Origin: Brevundimonas sp.
GTDB lineage: Bacteria; Pseudomonadota; Alphaproteobacteria; Caulobacterales; Caulobacteraceae
Reading direction: 5' to 3'
Length of the DNA: 64,000 nt
NCBI RefSeq assembly: GCF_030682035.1
Contig: NZ_JAUXQZ010000023.1
Span: 1 to 64,000, forward strand
Positions within the stretch are counted from its first letter, which is position 1. Each line of letters starts with the position of its first letter. Position numbers and translations under genes: made by a program. The notes beneath the pieces were generated by a model, which saw only the letters and a list, made by a program, of their open reading frames with translations, was not told the origin of the DNA and did not search any database. Below, piece after piece: positions 11,467-19,540 of the stretch.

Positions 11467-13064
11467 CACTCCGCGATCGGCAGTTTTTTGGGTTTGGCGA
11501 TCTTCAGCCACCAGGCCAGACCCACCTGCGAAACCAGAACGGCCGACAACATAGAGGTGAAGACGCCGATGGTCAGGGTCCAGGCGAAGCCGCGCACAGG
11601 GCCCGCGCCGAAGACGAACATGATCAGCGCCGCGACCAGTGTGGTCAGGTTGGCGTCAATGATCGTGCCCATGGCCTTGTTGAAGCCCGCGTCGAGCGAG
11701 GCGATGACCGATCGTCCGGCCCGCGCCTCGTCGCGCATCCGCTCATAGATCAGCACATTGGCGTCCACGGCCACGGCGAAGGTCAGGATCAGACCGGCGA
11801 TGCCCGGCAGGGTCAGCGTCGCCCCTGTAAAGGACATGGCGGCGATGATCAGCAGGCCGTTCAGCAGCAGGCCGATCACCGAAATCCCACCGAACAGGAA
11901 GCCGTAGGCCAGGAACATAAACACCACGATGATGGCGAAGCCGATCATGGTCGACAGCTTGCCCGCCGCCACGGCGTCGGCCCCGAGCTCGGCGGTCACG
12001 GTGCGGCGCTCCTCGACCTTCAGCGGGGCCGGCAGGGCGCCGCCGTTCAGCAGGTTCACCATTTCCGAGGCCTGTTCGATGGTGAAGCTGCCCTCGATGA
12101 TGCCCGAGCCGCCGGTGATGGCGCCGTTGATCCGCGGGGCCGAGATCACCTTGCCATCGAGGATGATGGCGAAGGGCCGGCCGATATTGGCGGCGGTCGC
12201 CTCGCCGAACCGGCGCGCGCCGGCCCCGTCAAAGCGGAAGCCGATGGCGGTTTGGTTGTTCTGGTCCGAGGTCACCTCGGCCTTGGTCAGGTTCTCGCCC
12301 GACACCAGCACCCGGCGCTTGACCAGATAGAAGGCCTGACCGGAATCCGGCGCGCCGGGGATCAGTTCGGAATCGGGAGGGATCGCGCCGGCCATGGCCT
12401 CCTCGACGGAGTTCTCGACATCGACCAACTGGAAGGTCAGCTGCGCCGTCTGACCGATAACCCGTTCCAGCTGGGCCGGATCGCTCTCGCCCGGCGCCTG
12501 GACCACGATGCGGTCGGCGCCTTGACGGGTGATCGACGGCTCGCGCGTGCCGAGATTGTCGATCCGGCGGCGCACCACCTCGATCGACTGGGTCACGGCG
12601 TCGGCCCCCATTGAGGCAAGAGCCTGTTCCGTGAACGCATAGCGGATGCGGTCCGCGCCCTGCCGCTGCACCGACCGGTCCACGACGCCGCTGGTGCTGG
12701 CGCCGATCAGGGCGCGCATCGACTGCATCGCCAGTTCCATCTGCGACGGATCGGCAAGCGTCACGACCACGCCGGACGGATCGCGGGCGATGCTCAGCAC
12801 CCCGACGCGAGCCTCGGCCAGCACCGTGCGGGCGTCCTCGCCCAGGTTGCCCAGCCGCTTCTCGCGCATGGCCGGAACATCGACTTCCAGCAGCAGATAG
12901 GACCCGCCCTGCAGGTCGAGCCCGAGGTTCAGGCCGCTCCTGGGCAGCCAGCCGGGCAGCGCCGCGCGCTGATCGGCGGTCAGCAGGTTCGGATAGCTGA
13001 ACAGCAGGCCGAACAGCAGCGACAGGACAAGAAGGACGACCTTCCAGCGCGACAGATGGATCAT
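11466..13064 (-). CDS. secD: Protein translocase subunit SecD
   Basis: 532 residues, standard length for alphaproteobacterial SecD. It has an N-terminal membrane helix, then LNLGLDLQGGSYLLLEVD, the P1 head region with AVTQSIEVVRRRIDNLGTRE, and a C-terminal block of helices containing LTLPGIAGLILTFAVAVDAN and VLIYERMRDEARAG, the SecD motif in the fourth membrane segment that carries the conserved Asp. It forms the SecDF-YajC complex with the neighbouring products. The gap to yajC is 30 bases, and secF follows with a one-base overlap. Confidence 0.98.
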   Translation of the reverse strand: MIHLSRWKVVLLVLSLLFGLLFSYPNLLTADQRAALPGWLPRSGLNLGLDLQGGSYLLLEVDVPAMREKRLGNLGEDARTVLAEARVGVLSIARDPSGVVVTLADPSQMELAMQSMRALIGASTSGVVDRSVQRQGADRIRYAFTEQALASMGADAVTQSIEVVRRRIDNLGTREPSITRQGADRIVVQAPGESDPAQLERVIGQTAQLTFQLVDVENSVEEAMAGAIPPDSELIPGAPDSGQAFYLVKRRVLVSGENLTKAEVTSDQNNQTAIGFRFDGAGARRFGEATAANIGRPFAIILDGKVISAPRINGAITGGSGIIEGSFTIEQASEMVNLLNGGALPAPLKVEERRTVTAELGADAVAAGKLSTMIGFAIIVVFMFLAYGFLFGGISVIGLLLNGLLIIAAMSFTGATLTLPGIAGLILTFAVAVDANVLIYERMRDEARAGRSVIASLDAGFNKAMGTIIDANLTTLVAALIMFVFGAGPVRGFAWTLTIGVFTSMLSAVLVSQVGLAWWLKIAKPKKLPIAE

Positions 13065-13094
13065 GCGGGCGTCCCCGACCTTTTCAGAACGGCG

Positions 13095-13412
13095 TCAGGA
13101 CTTGGCGATGGTCTTGGTGTCGTTGGCGGCCACCGCGGTGCGGTCACGCACCTGGGTGATCATCTGCTTGACCACCGCGACGTTCACGCCCTGGGCGATC
13201 TCGACCATGGCCTGGTCAGTCTCGACGCGGGTGACCTTGCCGATCATGCCGCTCGACAGAACCACGGTGTCGCCGCGCTTCAGGCCGGCGACCAGCGCCT
13301 GATGGGCCTTCATCTGCTTCTGCTGCGGACGGATCAGCATGAAGTAGAACAGGATGATCACGGGGACGAAGAAGATCAGGGTGCCGAAAGGCCCCGCCAT
13401 AAGTTCCGTCAC
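13095..13412 (-). CDS. yajC: Preprotein translocase subunit YajC
   Basis: 105 residues from a GTG at 13412; an ATG at 13400 (MAGPFGTL) is an equally good start. One N-terminal helix (FFVPVIILFYFMLIRPQQKQ) ends in the invariant RPQQK, followed by the family domain LKRGDTVVLSSGMIGKV. It associates with SecD and SecF in the inner membrane. Its start faces repeat B2 (13514-13654), which separates it from the nlpD-like gene. Confidence 0.95.
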   Translation of the reverse strand: MTELMAGPFGTLIFFVPVIILFYFMLIRPQQKQMKAHQALVAGLKRGDTVVLSSGMIGKVTRVETDQAMVEIAQGVNVAVVKQMITQVRDRTAVAANDTKTIAKS

Positions 13413-13513
13413 GATAGTCTCCGCAGCCGTCTGGGACCGCGGCAGGCGGCCCTTGAAAATGAGGCGCGGAAACTAGGGTGCGCAGCGTCACATTGCAACG
13501 AGACAAGACGGAA

Positions 13514-13654
13514 TCTCCCTCCCCTTCATGGGGAGGGTGGTCGCGAAGCGACCGGGTGGGGAATTGGAGCGACAAACGCGGACCGCGGCAGGTTCGCACT
13601 TCCCCACCCGGGCTGCGCTTCGCTCCGCCGTCCCTCCCCACTTCGGGGGAGGGA
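13514..13654. repeat. Tail-to-tail pair of palindromic repeat units (B2)
   Basis: The second copy of the B-type element, ending 5 bases before the nlpD-like stop codon (13659). The left hairpin is CTCCCTCCCC-TTCAT-GGGGAGGG and the right hairpin CCCTCCCCACTTCGGGGGAG. The variable hairpin beside the left unit is GGTCGCGAAGCGACC, where B1 has GATCGCGCAGCGATC. The stem sequence changes while pairing is kept. The element is noncoding and fills nearly all of the 246-base gap between yajC and the nlpD-like gene. Confidence 0.8.
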
Positions 13655-13658
13655 CACG

Positions 13659-14735
13659 TCAGCGCGGCAACACGGTCAGGGGATCGACGGCCACCGGCTG
13701 GTCGCCGCGCATCCGCCAGGTCTCGAAATGGATCGAGGGCCGTCCGTCGCCCGCGGTATTTCCCACCGTGCCGATCTGCTGGCCGGCGCGGATGTCGTCG
13801 CCGTCCCGCACCACGGCCGTGCCCAGATGGCCATAGACCGAGCGCCAGCCGTCGCGGTGGACGATCAGCACCGTCAGCCCCTGCCCCGCCAGATCGTCGC
13901 CGACATAGCCGACCCGCCCGGCCGCCGCGGCGCGGACGTCCGACCCGGCCGCCGCGCCGATGTTGACGCCGTTGTTGCGTTCGCCCAGCCCGACCGGCCC
14001 GAACCGGCGCAGGATGTCGCCACGCACCGGCCAGTCGAGTCCGGCCGAGGTGGCGACCGGCGCCGCGGTGTCCACGGGTCCGCGCGGCGGCGGCGGGCTG
14101 GCGACATTGCCTGAGGGCGGCGGGGGCGGCGGCGGAGGGGGCGTCCCCTCTTCGGGCACATACACCCCGCTCGGCGACGGCCCGGTGGCGTAGGGATCGC
14201 CGCCGATGTCGACCGCGCTCGACGGCAGGATGATCCTCTGGCCCGGAGTGATCGCCGCGCGGGGGCCGAGGGCGTTGAGGTCGATCAACGTCTGCACCGG
14301 CGTCTGGAAACGCCGGCCGATGCCCGAGATCGTATCCCCAGGCTGAATCTGATAGGCGGCGCCCGCCGCGATGGCTCCACCCGAACGTGCGGGCGGCGGC
14401 GGGGCCTCGAATCCGTCAGAGGCCGGACCGGCCGCCGGCGTTTCAGCGGGCGCATAGCGGGGGCCGGTGTTCATCGGCGAACCGAGAGCCCCGCCCTCGA
14501 TCTCGGCCACGGGGGCGGTGATGGGCGGCGGCGCCTCACGGGCGGGATCGGTCGGACCGCGCACGCCTTCGCCGCTGGGGATCGGCGCGGTTGGATAAGC
14601 CGGCGCCCGCGACGGCGGCGGTGCGTCGCCGGCGTAGATCCCGTAGCGCGGCTCGGTCGGATAGCTGGCGCAGGCCGTCAGGGTGGCCGCTCCGGCCAGC
14701 ACCATCAGAGCCCTGATCGCGAATCGAATCGTCAT
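13659..14735 (-). CDS. NlpD-like lipoprotein: LysM plus degenerate M23/LytM domain
   Basis: 358 residues from the ATG at 14735. The N-terminus is a lipoprotein signal with lipobox LTAC (Cys 22). A long Pro/Ala-rich linker leads to a LysM domain (about residues 122-168, IQPGDTISGIGRRFQTPVQ), a poly-Pro stretch, and a C-terminal LytM/M23 domain (about 232-358). The metal ligands of active M23 peptidases are lost: the usual HxxxD is NNGVN and the usual HxH region reads PSIHFE. That matches NlpD-type proteins, which activate cell-wall amidases at division rather than cut themselves. The surE-pcm-nlpD order also matches. Activator function is inferred. Confidence 0.9.
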   Translation of the reverse strand: MTIRFAIRALMVLAGAATLTACASYPTEPRYGIYAGDAPPPSRAPAYPTAPIPSGEGVRGPTDPAREAPPPITAPVAEIEGGALGSPMNTGPRYAPAETPAAGPASDGFEAPPPPARSGGAIAAGAAYQIQPGDTISGIGRRFQTPVQTLIDLNALGPRAAITPGQRIILPSSAVDIGGDPYATGPSPSGVYVPEEGTPPPPPPPPPSGNVASPPPPRGPVDTAAPVATSAGLDWPVRGDILRRFGPVGLGERNNGVNIGAAAGSDVRAAAAGRVGYVGDDLAGQGLTVLIVHRDGWRSVYGHLGTAVVRDGDDIRAGQQIGTVGNTAGDGRPSIHFETWRMRGDQPVAVDPLTVLPR

Positions 14736-14843
14736 GCCGTCTCCCGCCGCTCGGTCGCCGCCCCAAACGCCTCGCCTGTGTGCCCCGACCGTCGCCCCAA
14801 GCCAACCCGTCAAAGGGCGCCAAAGTTGGGCGCGAAGGTTAAC

Positions 14844-14972
14844 GGGGTGTGGGGGATGGGGTGTGGGGTATGGGGTGTGGGGTTTGGAGGTGGAAACGAT
14901 GCGGAAGCAGAACACCCACGTCCCCGCTCTCACAGCTTCGTATTACACCCCACACCCCATCCCCCACACCCC
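14844..14972. repeat. Inverted G-rich / C-rich arrays between pcm and the nlpD-like gene
   Basis: A G-run array starting at 14844 (GGGGTGTGGGGGATGGGG, then more GGGG runs to 14882) is mirrored by a C-run array at 14945-14980. Positions 14844-14868 and 14948-14972 are perfect 25-base inverted repeats around a 79-base spacer. At least six runs of four or more G occur in the left arm on the plus strand, and the right arm has the same on the minus strand. The fragment can form a long hairpin or G-quadruplexes. It lies in the 249-base pcm/nlpD-like gap, just upstream of the nlpD-like start. Confidence 0.8.
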
Positions 14973-14984
14973 ATACCCCAGCCC

Positions 14985-15629
14985 TCACCCCTCCTTCGCC
15001 ATCCCCTCGACCAGCGGCACGAACCGCACCTCGGCCAGGCTTTCGCGCTGGAAGCTGCCGTCAGGCTGGCCGACGTAGCGGTGCAGCCGCTGCACCGACG
15101 AGCGCCCCACCGGACACACCAGAATGCCGCCCGGCTTCAGTTGGTGCAGCAGTTCGGTCGGCTCTCCGGGCGAGGCCGCCGTGACCATGATCCGGTCGAA
15201 CGGCGCCTGCTCGGGCCAGCCCAGGCCGCCGTCGCCGTGGCGGGTGATGACATTGTCGATCTTCAATTCCTTCAACCGGTTCTCGGCCTCGTTCAGCAGG
15301 CTGCGGTAGCGTTCGATCGAATAGACATAGCGCGCCAGCCGGCTCAGCACCGCGGCCTGGTAGCCGCTGCCGGTGCCGATCTCCAGCACCCGTTGGCGCG
15401 GCTGCACGTCCAGCGCCTGGGTCATCAGGCCGACGATATAGGGCTGCGAAATCGTCTGGGCGCAGTCGATCGGCAGGGCCTGATCCTCCCACGCCTGATC
15501 GAGGAATTTCTCGTGCACGAACAACGCCCGGTCGATCGACTCCATCGCCGCCAGCACGCGGGCGTCCATCACCCCCTGCTGGCGGAGGCCAAGGATCAGA
15601 CGCCCGGCGCGGTCGTCGTTCAAACTCAT
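14985..15629 (-). CDS. pcm: Protein-L-isoaspartate O-methyltransferase
   Basis: SAM-dependent repair methyltransferase for isoaspartyl residues in aged proteins. The 214 residues carry the SAM-binding motif VLEIGTGSGYQAAVL, the family motif ALPIDCAQTISQPYIVGLMT, and the late motif LLHQLKPGGILVCPVG. Two ATGs stand side by side (15632 and 15629). The second is preferred because GGAGG ends 4 bases before it, against one base before the first. That Shine-Dalgarno is the first arm of the repeat at 15634-15747. The partner surE is immediately upstream across that repeat. Confidence 0.95.
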   Translation of the reverse strand: MSLNDDRAGRLILGLRQQGVMDARVLAAMESIDRALFVHEKFLDQAWEDQALPIDCAQTISQPYIVGLMTQALDVQPRQRVLEIGTGSGYQAAVLSRLARYVYSIERYRSLLNEAENRLKELKIDNVITRHGDGGLGWPEQAPFDRIMVTAASPGEPTELLHQLKPGGILVCPVGRSSVQRLHRYVGQPDGSFQRESLAEVRFVPLVEGMAKEG

Positions 15630-15633
15630 CATT

Positions 15634-15747
15634 CCTCCCCCATCGGGGGAGGGGGACCATCCGAAGGATGGTGGAGGGGTTTTGAAACGTACGCGGAGCA
15701 AACGCCCCTCCACCGCTTCGCGGTCCCCCTCCCCCTTTGGGGGAGGA
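15634..15747. repeat. Tail-to-tail pair of palindromic repeat units (C1)
   Basis: It fills the gap between surE and pcm. Left unit: CCTCCCCC-ATCG-GGGGGAGG, then the variable hairpin CCATCC-GAA-GGATGG, then a purine tail GGAGGGG. Right unit, inverted: CCCCTCC, the variable hairpin ACC-GCTTCGC-GGT, then CCTCCCC-CTTT-GGGGGAGG. The spacer is about 25 bases. The outer arm also provides the pcm ribosome-binding site. The architecture matches units at 32268-32388, 33916-33986 and 34336-34407. Confidence 0.8.
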
Positions 15748-15750
15748 TTT

Positions 15751-16539
15751 TCATCTCACCATCCCCTTCGGCGGCGCCCCGCCCAGCACGCCCTTCAGAT
15801 CGTGGATGCTGGGCGCATGGGTCAGGTCGATGTGCAGCGGCGTGACCGAAATCTTCCCCTCGTCCATGGCCCGCAGGTCGGTGCCCGGCGCATGGTCCTG
15901 TTTCGAGCCGCGGAAGCTCATCCAGTAATAGTCCCGCCCCCTCAGGTCGGTGCGTTTGACGGCATGCATCTCGCCGATGTCGCGGAAGCCCTGCCGCGTC
16001 ACCTCGACCTCGGTCACGTCCTCCGGCGCGCGGTTGGGAAAGTTCAGGTTCATCACCACCCCATCCTGCCACGGCTGGGCCAGGAGGCGCGAGATGATGG
16101 CCGGGGCATAGGCCTCCGCTGTCTCCCAATGCGCCCGCACCTCGTCGTGAAACCGCTCCAGCGACTGGCTGAGGGCGATGGAGCGGATGCCGAAGGCCAT
16201 CCCTTGCAACGCCCCCGCCACCGTCCCTGAATAGGAGCAGTCCTCACCGACATTATGCCCGCGATTGACGCCCGAGAGCACCAGATCAGGCCGTTCGGGC
16301 ATCAGATCGTTGACCGCCAGCACGACGCAGTCTGTCGGCGTCCCGGTCACGGCGAACCGCTTCTCCGAAACCTGATTGACCCGCAGCGGCTCGGTCAGGG
16401 TGATGCCCCGCCCCTTGCCCGACTGTTCGGTCTGCGGCGCCACCACCCAGATGTCATCCGACAGCACCCGCGCGATCCGCTCCAGACACTCCAGTCCCTC
16501 GGCCTCGATGCCGTCGTCGTTGGTGAGGAGGATGCGCAT
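15751..16539 (-). CDS. surE: 5'/3'-nucleotidase SurE
   Basis: Metal-dependent nucleotidase and survival protein, 262 residues. The N-terminal metal site MRILLTNDDGIEAEG (Asp 8, Asp 9) is present, with APQTEQSGKGRGIT and LSGVNRGHNVGEDCSYSGTV providing further ligands and the active-site loop. The start is the ATG at 16539; the TTG one codon earlier is unlikely, and AAGGAG (plus strand 16545-16550) is well spaced. That Shine-Dalgarno overlaps the outer arm of repeat D1 (16548-16696). It precedes pcm and the nlpD-like gene as in many proteobacteria. Confidence 0.96.
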   Translation of the reverse strand: MRILLTNDDGIEAEGLECLERIARVLSDDIWVVAPQTEQSGKGRGITLTEPLRVNQVSEKRFAVTGTPTDCVVLAVNDLMPERPDLVLSGVNRGHNVGEDCSYSGTVAGALQGMAFGIRSIALSQSLERFHDEVRAHWETAEAYAPAIISRLLAQPWQDGVVMNLNFPNRAPEDVTEVEVTRQGFRDIGEMHAVKRTDLRGRDYYWMSFRGSKQDHAPGTDLRAMDEGKISVTPLHIDLTHAPSIHDLKGVLGGAPPKGMVR

Positions 16540-16547
16540 CAACGCTC

Positions 16548-16696
16548 CTTCCCCCCTCGCGGGGGAAGGTGGCTCGCGGAGCGGGACGGATGGGGGGGCT
16601 GCCGGCCCGGGACGCCCACAGCCGAAAAAGAGCGAATGGAGCCAGCCCCCCCATCCGAGCGGCTGCGCCGCCCACCTTCCCCCGCGAGGGGGGAAG
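16548..16696. repeat. Large inverted repeat in the serS-surE gap (D1)
   Basis: Perfect 25-base outer arms at 16548-16572 and 16672-16696. Each arm is itself a hairpin (CTTCCCCC-CTCG-CGGGGGAAG). Inner segments also pair (GGATGGGGGGGCT near 16588 with AGCCCCCCCATCC near 16643). It belongs to the same hairpin-variable-tail superfamily as the B and C units but with its own sequence. The arm nearest surE overlaps the surE ribosome-binding site, so folding would hide it. Confidence 0.85.
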
Positions 16697-16707
16697 GGAA
16701 CCGATGC

Positions 16708-18219
16708 TCACCCACCCACATGGGTCACCCCGCCCATATAGGGAACCAACGCATCCGGAACCGCGATCCGCCCGTCCGCCTCCTGATAGTTCTCCATCAC
16801 CGCCACCAGCGTCCGCCCAACCGCCAGGCCCGAGCCGTTCAGCGTGTGCACGAACTCGGTTTTCTTCTCCCCGGCCCGCTTGAACCGCGCCTCCATCCGC
16901 CGCGCCTGGAAGTCCCCGCAGTTCGAGCAGGAGCTGATCTCGCGATAGGTCCCCTGCGACGGCAGCCAGACCTCCAGATCGAAGGTCTTCTTCGCCGAAA
17001 AGCCCATGTCGCCCTTGCACAGCAGCATCCGGCGATACGGCAGGTTCAGCTTCTCCAGCACCGCCTCGGCGCAGCGCACCATCCGCTCGTGCTCGGCCTC
17101 AGAATCCTCCGGCCGCGTGATCGAAACCATCTCCACCTTGTGGAACTGGTGCTGCCGGATCAGCCCGCGCGTATCCCGCCCCGCCGACCCCGCCTCGGCC
17201 CGGAAACAGGGCGTCAGGGCGGTGTAGCGGATCGGCGTGGCCAGCTCGTCCTCCGACAGGATCTGTTCGCGGACGAGATTGGTCAGGGAAACTTCGGCGG
17301 TGGGGATGAGCCAGTGCTCGGTGCTAAACTGAGAACGGTCTCCAAGAACGAAAAGGTCGATCCCAGCGAACAAATCTTTGGCCTGAATCTGCTCCATGAT
17401 ATCGGGAATTCGTCCTGCTCGGCCGTACTCCCCCGCACTCACCTCAAGCGAAATGGCGTCGAGTTCTCGTCTGAGATCTGCCGTCGCTTCAAGCGACTGC
17501 TTCTTTGAACGCTCTCTGATGCTTTCCCAGTCGGTGCTTAACGCTCTGAACAAATCGGAGCCGAACTTTGGCAACTGCGCGGTGCCGAACATCGCCTCAT
17601 CACGAACAAGGTAAGGCGGATTGACCTCCAAGTAGCCGTGCTCGCCCGTCTGCACATCTAGCATGAATTGGCCAATGGCCCTTTCGAGCCGGGCCAGCCC
17701 GCCTTTAAGGACGGCGAAACGCGACCCTGACATCTTCGCTGCGGCCTCGAAATCCAAGAGGCCCAATGCCTCTCCGAGGTCGGCGTGGTCCACGGTCATC
17801 CCACCAGAGTTGGGAGTGCCCCAATGCGAGATTTCTTTGTTTTCCGACTCGTCCTCGCCGGCGGGCACATCACCCGCAGGGACATTGGGAAGTTCGGCCA
17901 AGAGGCTCCGAAGGGCTGCTGACAGGCGGCTCTCAGCGTCGTCACATTCGCTGATGAATGCCTTCAGTCGCTCCACCTGCACCTTTAGCTTTGATGCTTG
18001 ATCGACATCGCCAACTTTCATCGCGGCACCGACTGCGCGCGACAGGTCGTTGCGTCGAGCTAGCGCTTCTTGTCCCTTTGTCTGAGCTTCGCGAAGGTTG
18101 GTATCGATCTCGAGCAAGATATCGACGTCGTCCTCCGCCGTCTCTTGATCGACCCCACGCGACGACCAGCCGCTCACGAAGGCGGCGGGATTGTCTCGAA
18201 TGGCGCGGATGTCGTGCAT
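16708..18219 (-). CDS. serS: Seryl-tRNA synthetase with an inserted segment and mosaic composition
   Basis: Charges tRNA-Ser. The start is the ATG at 18219 ([11 protein letters not shown]), giving 503 residues; bacterial SerRS is usually about 420-440. The N-terminal coiled-coil arm is followed by the class II core: TAQLPKF (motif 1 region), [20 protein letters not shown] (motif 2) and [20 protein letters not shown] (motif 3). About 70 extra residues lie between [13 protein letters not shown] and [13 protein letters not shown], roughly residues 222-302, and are rich in charged helical sequence (for example [20 protein letters not shown]). The part coding the first 300 residues has visibly lower GC (30 of 60 in 17341-17400, 31 of 60 in 17461-17520) than the C-terminal third. 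An exchanged allele is inferred. Confidence 0.95.
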   Translation of the reverse strand: MHDIRAIRDNPAAFVSGWSSRGVDQETAEDDVDILLEIDTNLREAQTKGQEALARRNDLSRAVGAAMKVGDVDQASKLKVQVERLKAFISECDDAESRLSAALRSLLAELPNVPAGDVPAGEDESENKEISHWGTPNSGGMTVDHADLGEALGLLDFEAAAKMSGSRFAVLKGGLARLERAIGQFMLDVQTGEHGYLEVNPPYLVRDEAMFGTAQLPKFGSDLFRALSTDWESIRERSKKQSLEATADLRRELDAISLEVSAGEYGRAGRIPDIMEQIQAKDLFAGIDLFVLGDRSQFSTEHWLIPTAEVSLTNLVREQILSEDELATPIRYTALTPCFRAEAGSAGRDTRGLIRQHQFHKVEMVSITRPEDSEAEHERMVRCAEAVLEKLNLPYRRMLLCKGDMGFSAKKTFDLEVWLPSQGTYREISSCSNCGDFQARRMEARFKRAGEKKTEFVHTLNGSGLAVGRTLVAVMENYQEADGRIAVPDALVPYMGGVTHVGG

Positions 18220-18712
18220 GGTCGGTCTCGTGGAGAGGAAGCGATGCTCTAGCGGGCGGCGCGGATTCCGCCAACCCGCCAACCCCACCCGCTATCGTCA
18301 TTCCGGGCGGAGAGGCGCGCAGCGGCTCGCAGACCCGGAACCCAGCGGCGCGCGCCCGCGCGAACCTGTCGGGAGCGCAGCCGGCCAACCATTTCGCCTT
18401 CGGCGCCGCTGGGTTCCGGCCTTCGCCGGAATGACGATAGCGGGTTGGGCCACCTGGACCCTCCCTTCCCTTGCCGTGTCTTCTCGCCCCTTTCGACCCC
18501 CAACAGTGTCTTCTCGCCCCTCCCCGCGAGCGGAGTCCCACCCTGCGTCCGAATCTGACGCAGCCGCATGCCTTAATGCCCAGACCCCCACGGGGCCGGT
18601 CTTTGACAGTCTTGATCCATCGCTCCGCCCGCCCCAGGACGCAGCGCCCCGACCCAACCAGGTACAAATTTCAGACCGCTCAGACCCATTTTTTCGGGTC
18701 GACTGAAGACTC
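18220..18712. other. 493-base gap between serS and thiG, no gene found
   Basis: It contains the large inverted element at 18287-18445 and a 16-base direct repeat (GTGTCTTCTCGCCCCT at 18476-18491 and again at 18506-18521). Open frames here overlap the repeat, share no recognisable protein feature and are not called. The serS promoter should lie at its 3' side on the minus strand, before 18219; no clear -35/-10 pair was recognised. Confidence 0.6.
18287..18445. repeat. Long nested inverted repeat, family A, copy 1
   Basis: Perfect 20-base outer arms, ACCCGCTATCGTCATTCCGG at 18287-18306 and its complement at 18426-18445. Nested perfect 17-base inner arms are CCGGAACCCAGCGGCGC at 18335-18351 and its complement at 18403-18419. 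The middle contains CTGTCGGGAGCGCAG. The element at 60396-60569 has the same plan (TATCGTCAT outer arms, ACCCAGCGGCGC inner arms, CTGTCG in the loop). It is a dispersed palindromic element without coding capacity. Confidence 0.85.
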
Positions 18713-19492
18713 TCAGATCAACCCGCCCAGCGGCGAGCTCGCACTCGCGTACATCCGCTTCGGCATCCGCCCGGCCAGATAGGCCTCGCGCCCCGCGATC
18801 ACCGCGTGCTTCATCGCCGAGGCCATCAGGATCGGGTCCTTGGCCGCGGCGATGGCCGTATTGGCGATCACCGCGTCGCAGCCCAGTTCCATGGCGATGG
18901 TCGCGTCAGACGCCGTGCCCACGCCCGCGTCCACCAACACCGGCACCCCGGCCCCCTCGACGATCAGCCGGATGTTGACCCGGTTCTGGATGCCCAGCCC
19001 CGAGCCGATCGGGCTCGCCGCCGGCATGATGGCCGCCGCCCCGGCGTCCTCCAGCCGCTTCGCCATCACCACGTCGTCGGTGCAATAGACCATGACCTGG
19101 AAGCCCTCCCTGATCAGCAGCTCCAGCGCCCGCAGCGTCTCGATCATGTCCGGATACAGGTGCGCCGTGTCCGACAGCACCTCCAGCTTGACCAGATCCC
19201 AGCCGCCGGCCTCGCGTGCCAGCCGCAACGTCCGCACCGCGGCCTCGCCGGTGAAACAGCCGGCGGTGTTGGGCAGGAAGGTGAAACGGTCCGGCCTGAC
19301 GTAGTCCACCAGCATCGGCTGCGACGGATCGCTCAGATTCACCCGCCGCACGGCCACGGTGACGATCTCGGCGCCCGCCGCCTCGGCCGCGTCGGCGTTC
19401 TCCTGATAGGTCTTGTACTTGCCGGTGCCGACGATCAGCCGGCTCGAAAAGGTCCGTCCGGCGACGGTCCAAGTGTCTTGAGGAAAGGTCAT
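18713..19492 (-). CDS. thiG: Thiazole synthase ThiG
   Basis: Forms the thiazole moiety of thiamine from deoxyxylulose phosphate, dehydroglycine and ThiS thiocarboxylate. The 259 residues show the TIM-barrel family signatures: [12 protein letters not shown] at the N-terminus, WDLVKLEVL with the Schiff-base Lys, [14 protein letters not shown], and [15 protein letters not shown] followed by the phosphate-binding [14 protein letters not shown]. The start ATG is 19492. Its partner thiS lies upstream on the same strand but is separated by a small membrane protein and an SPFH gene, an unusual interruption. Confidence 0.97.
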   Translation of the reverse strand: MTFPQDTWTVAGRTFSSRLIVGTGKYKTYQENADAAEAAGAEIVTVAVRRVNLSDPSQPMLVDYVRPDRFTFLPNTAGCFTGEAAVRTLRLAREAGGWDLVKLEVLSDTAHLYPDMIETLRALELLIREGFQVMVYCTDDVVMAKRLEDAGAAAIMPAASPIGSGLGIQNRVNIRLIVEGAGVPVLVDAGVGTASDATIAMELGCDAVIANTAIAAAKDPILMASAMKHAVIAGREAYLAGRMPKRMYASASSPLGGLI

Positions 19493-19540
19493 GGTCGCGG
19501 GTTTAGCCCGTCCGCGGCCCGAGTCGAAGTCCTCGCGGAC

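Noticed and set aside
14736..14933. N-terminal extension of the nlpD-like protein
   Set aside because: The 66 extra codons read through the G-rich arrays and lack a signal; the ATG at 14735 begins a proper lipoprotein signal.
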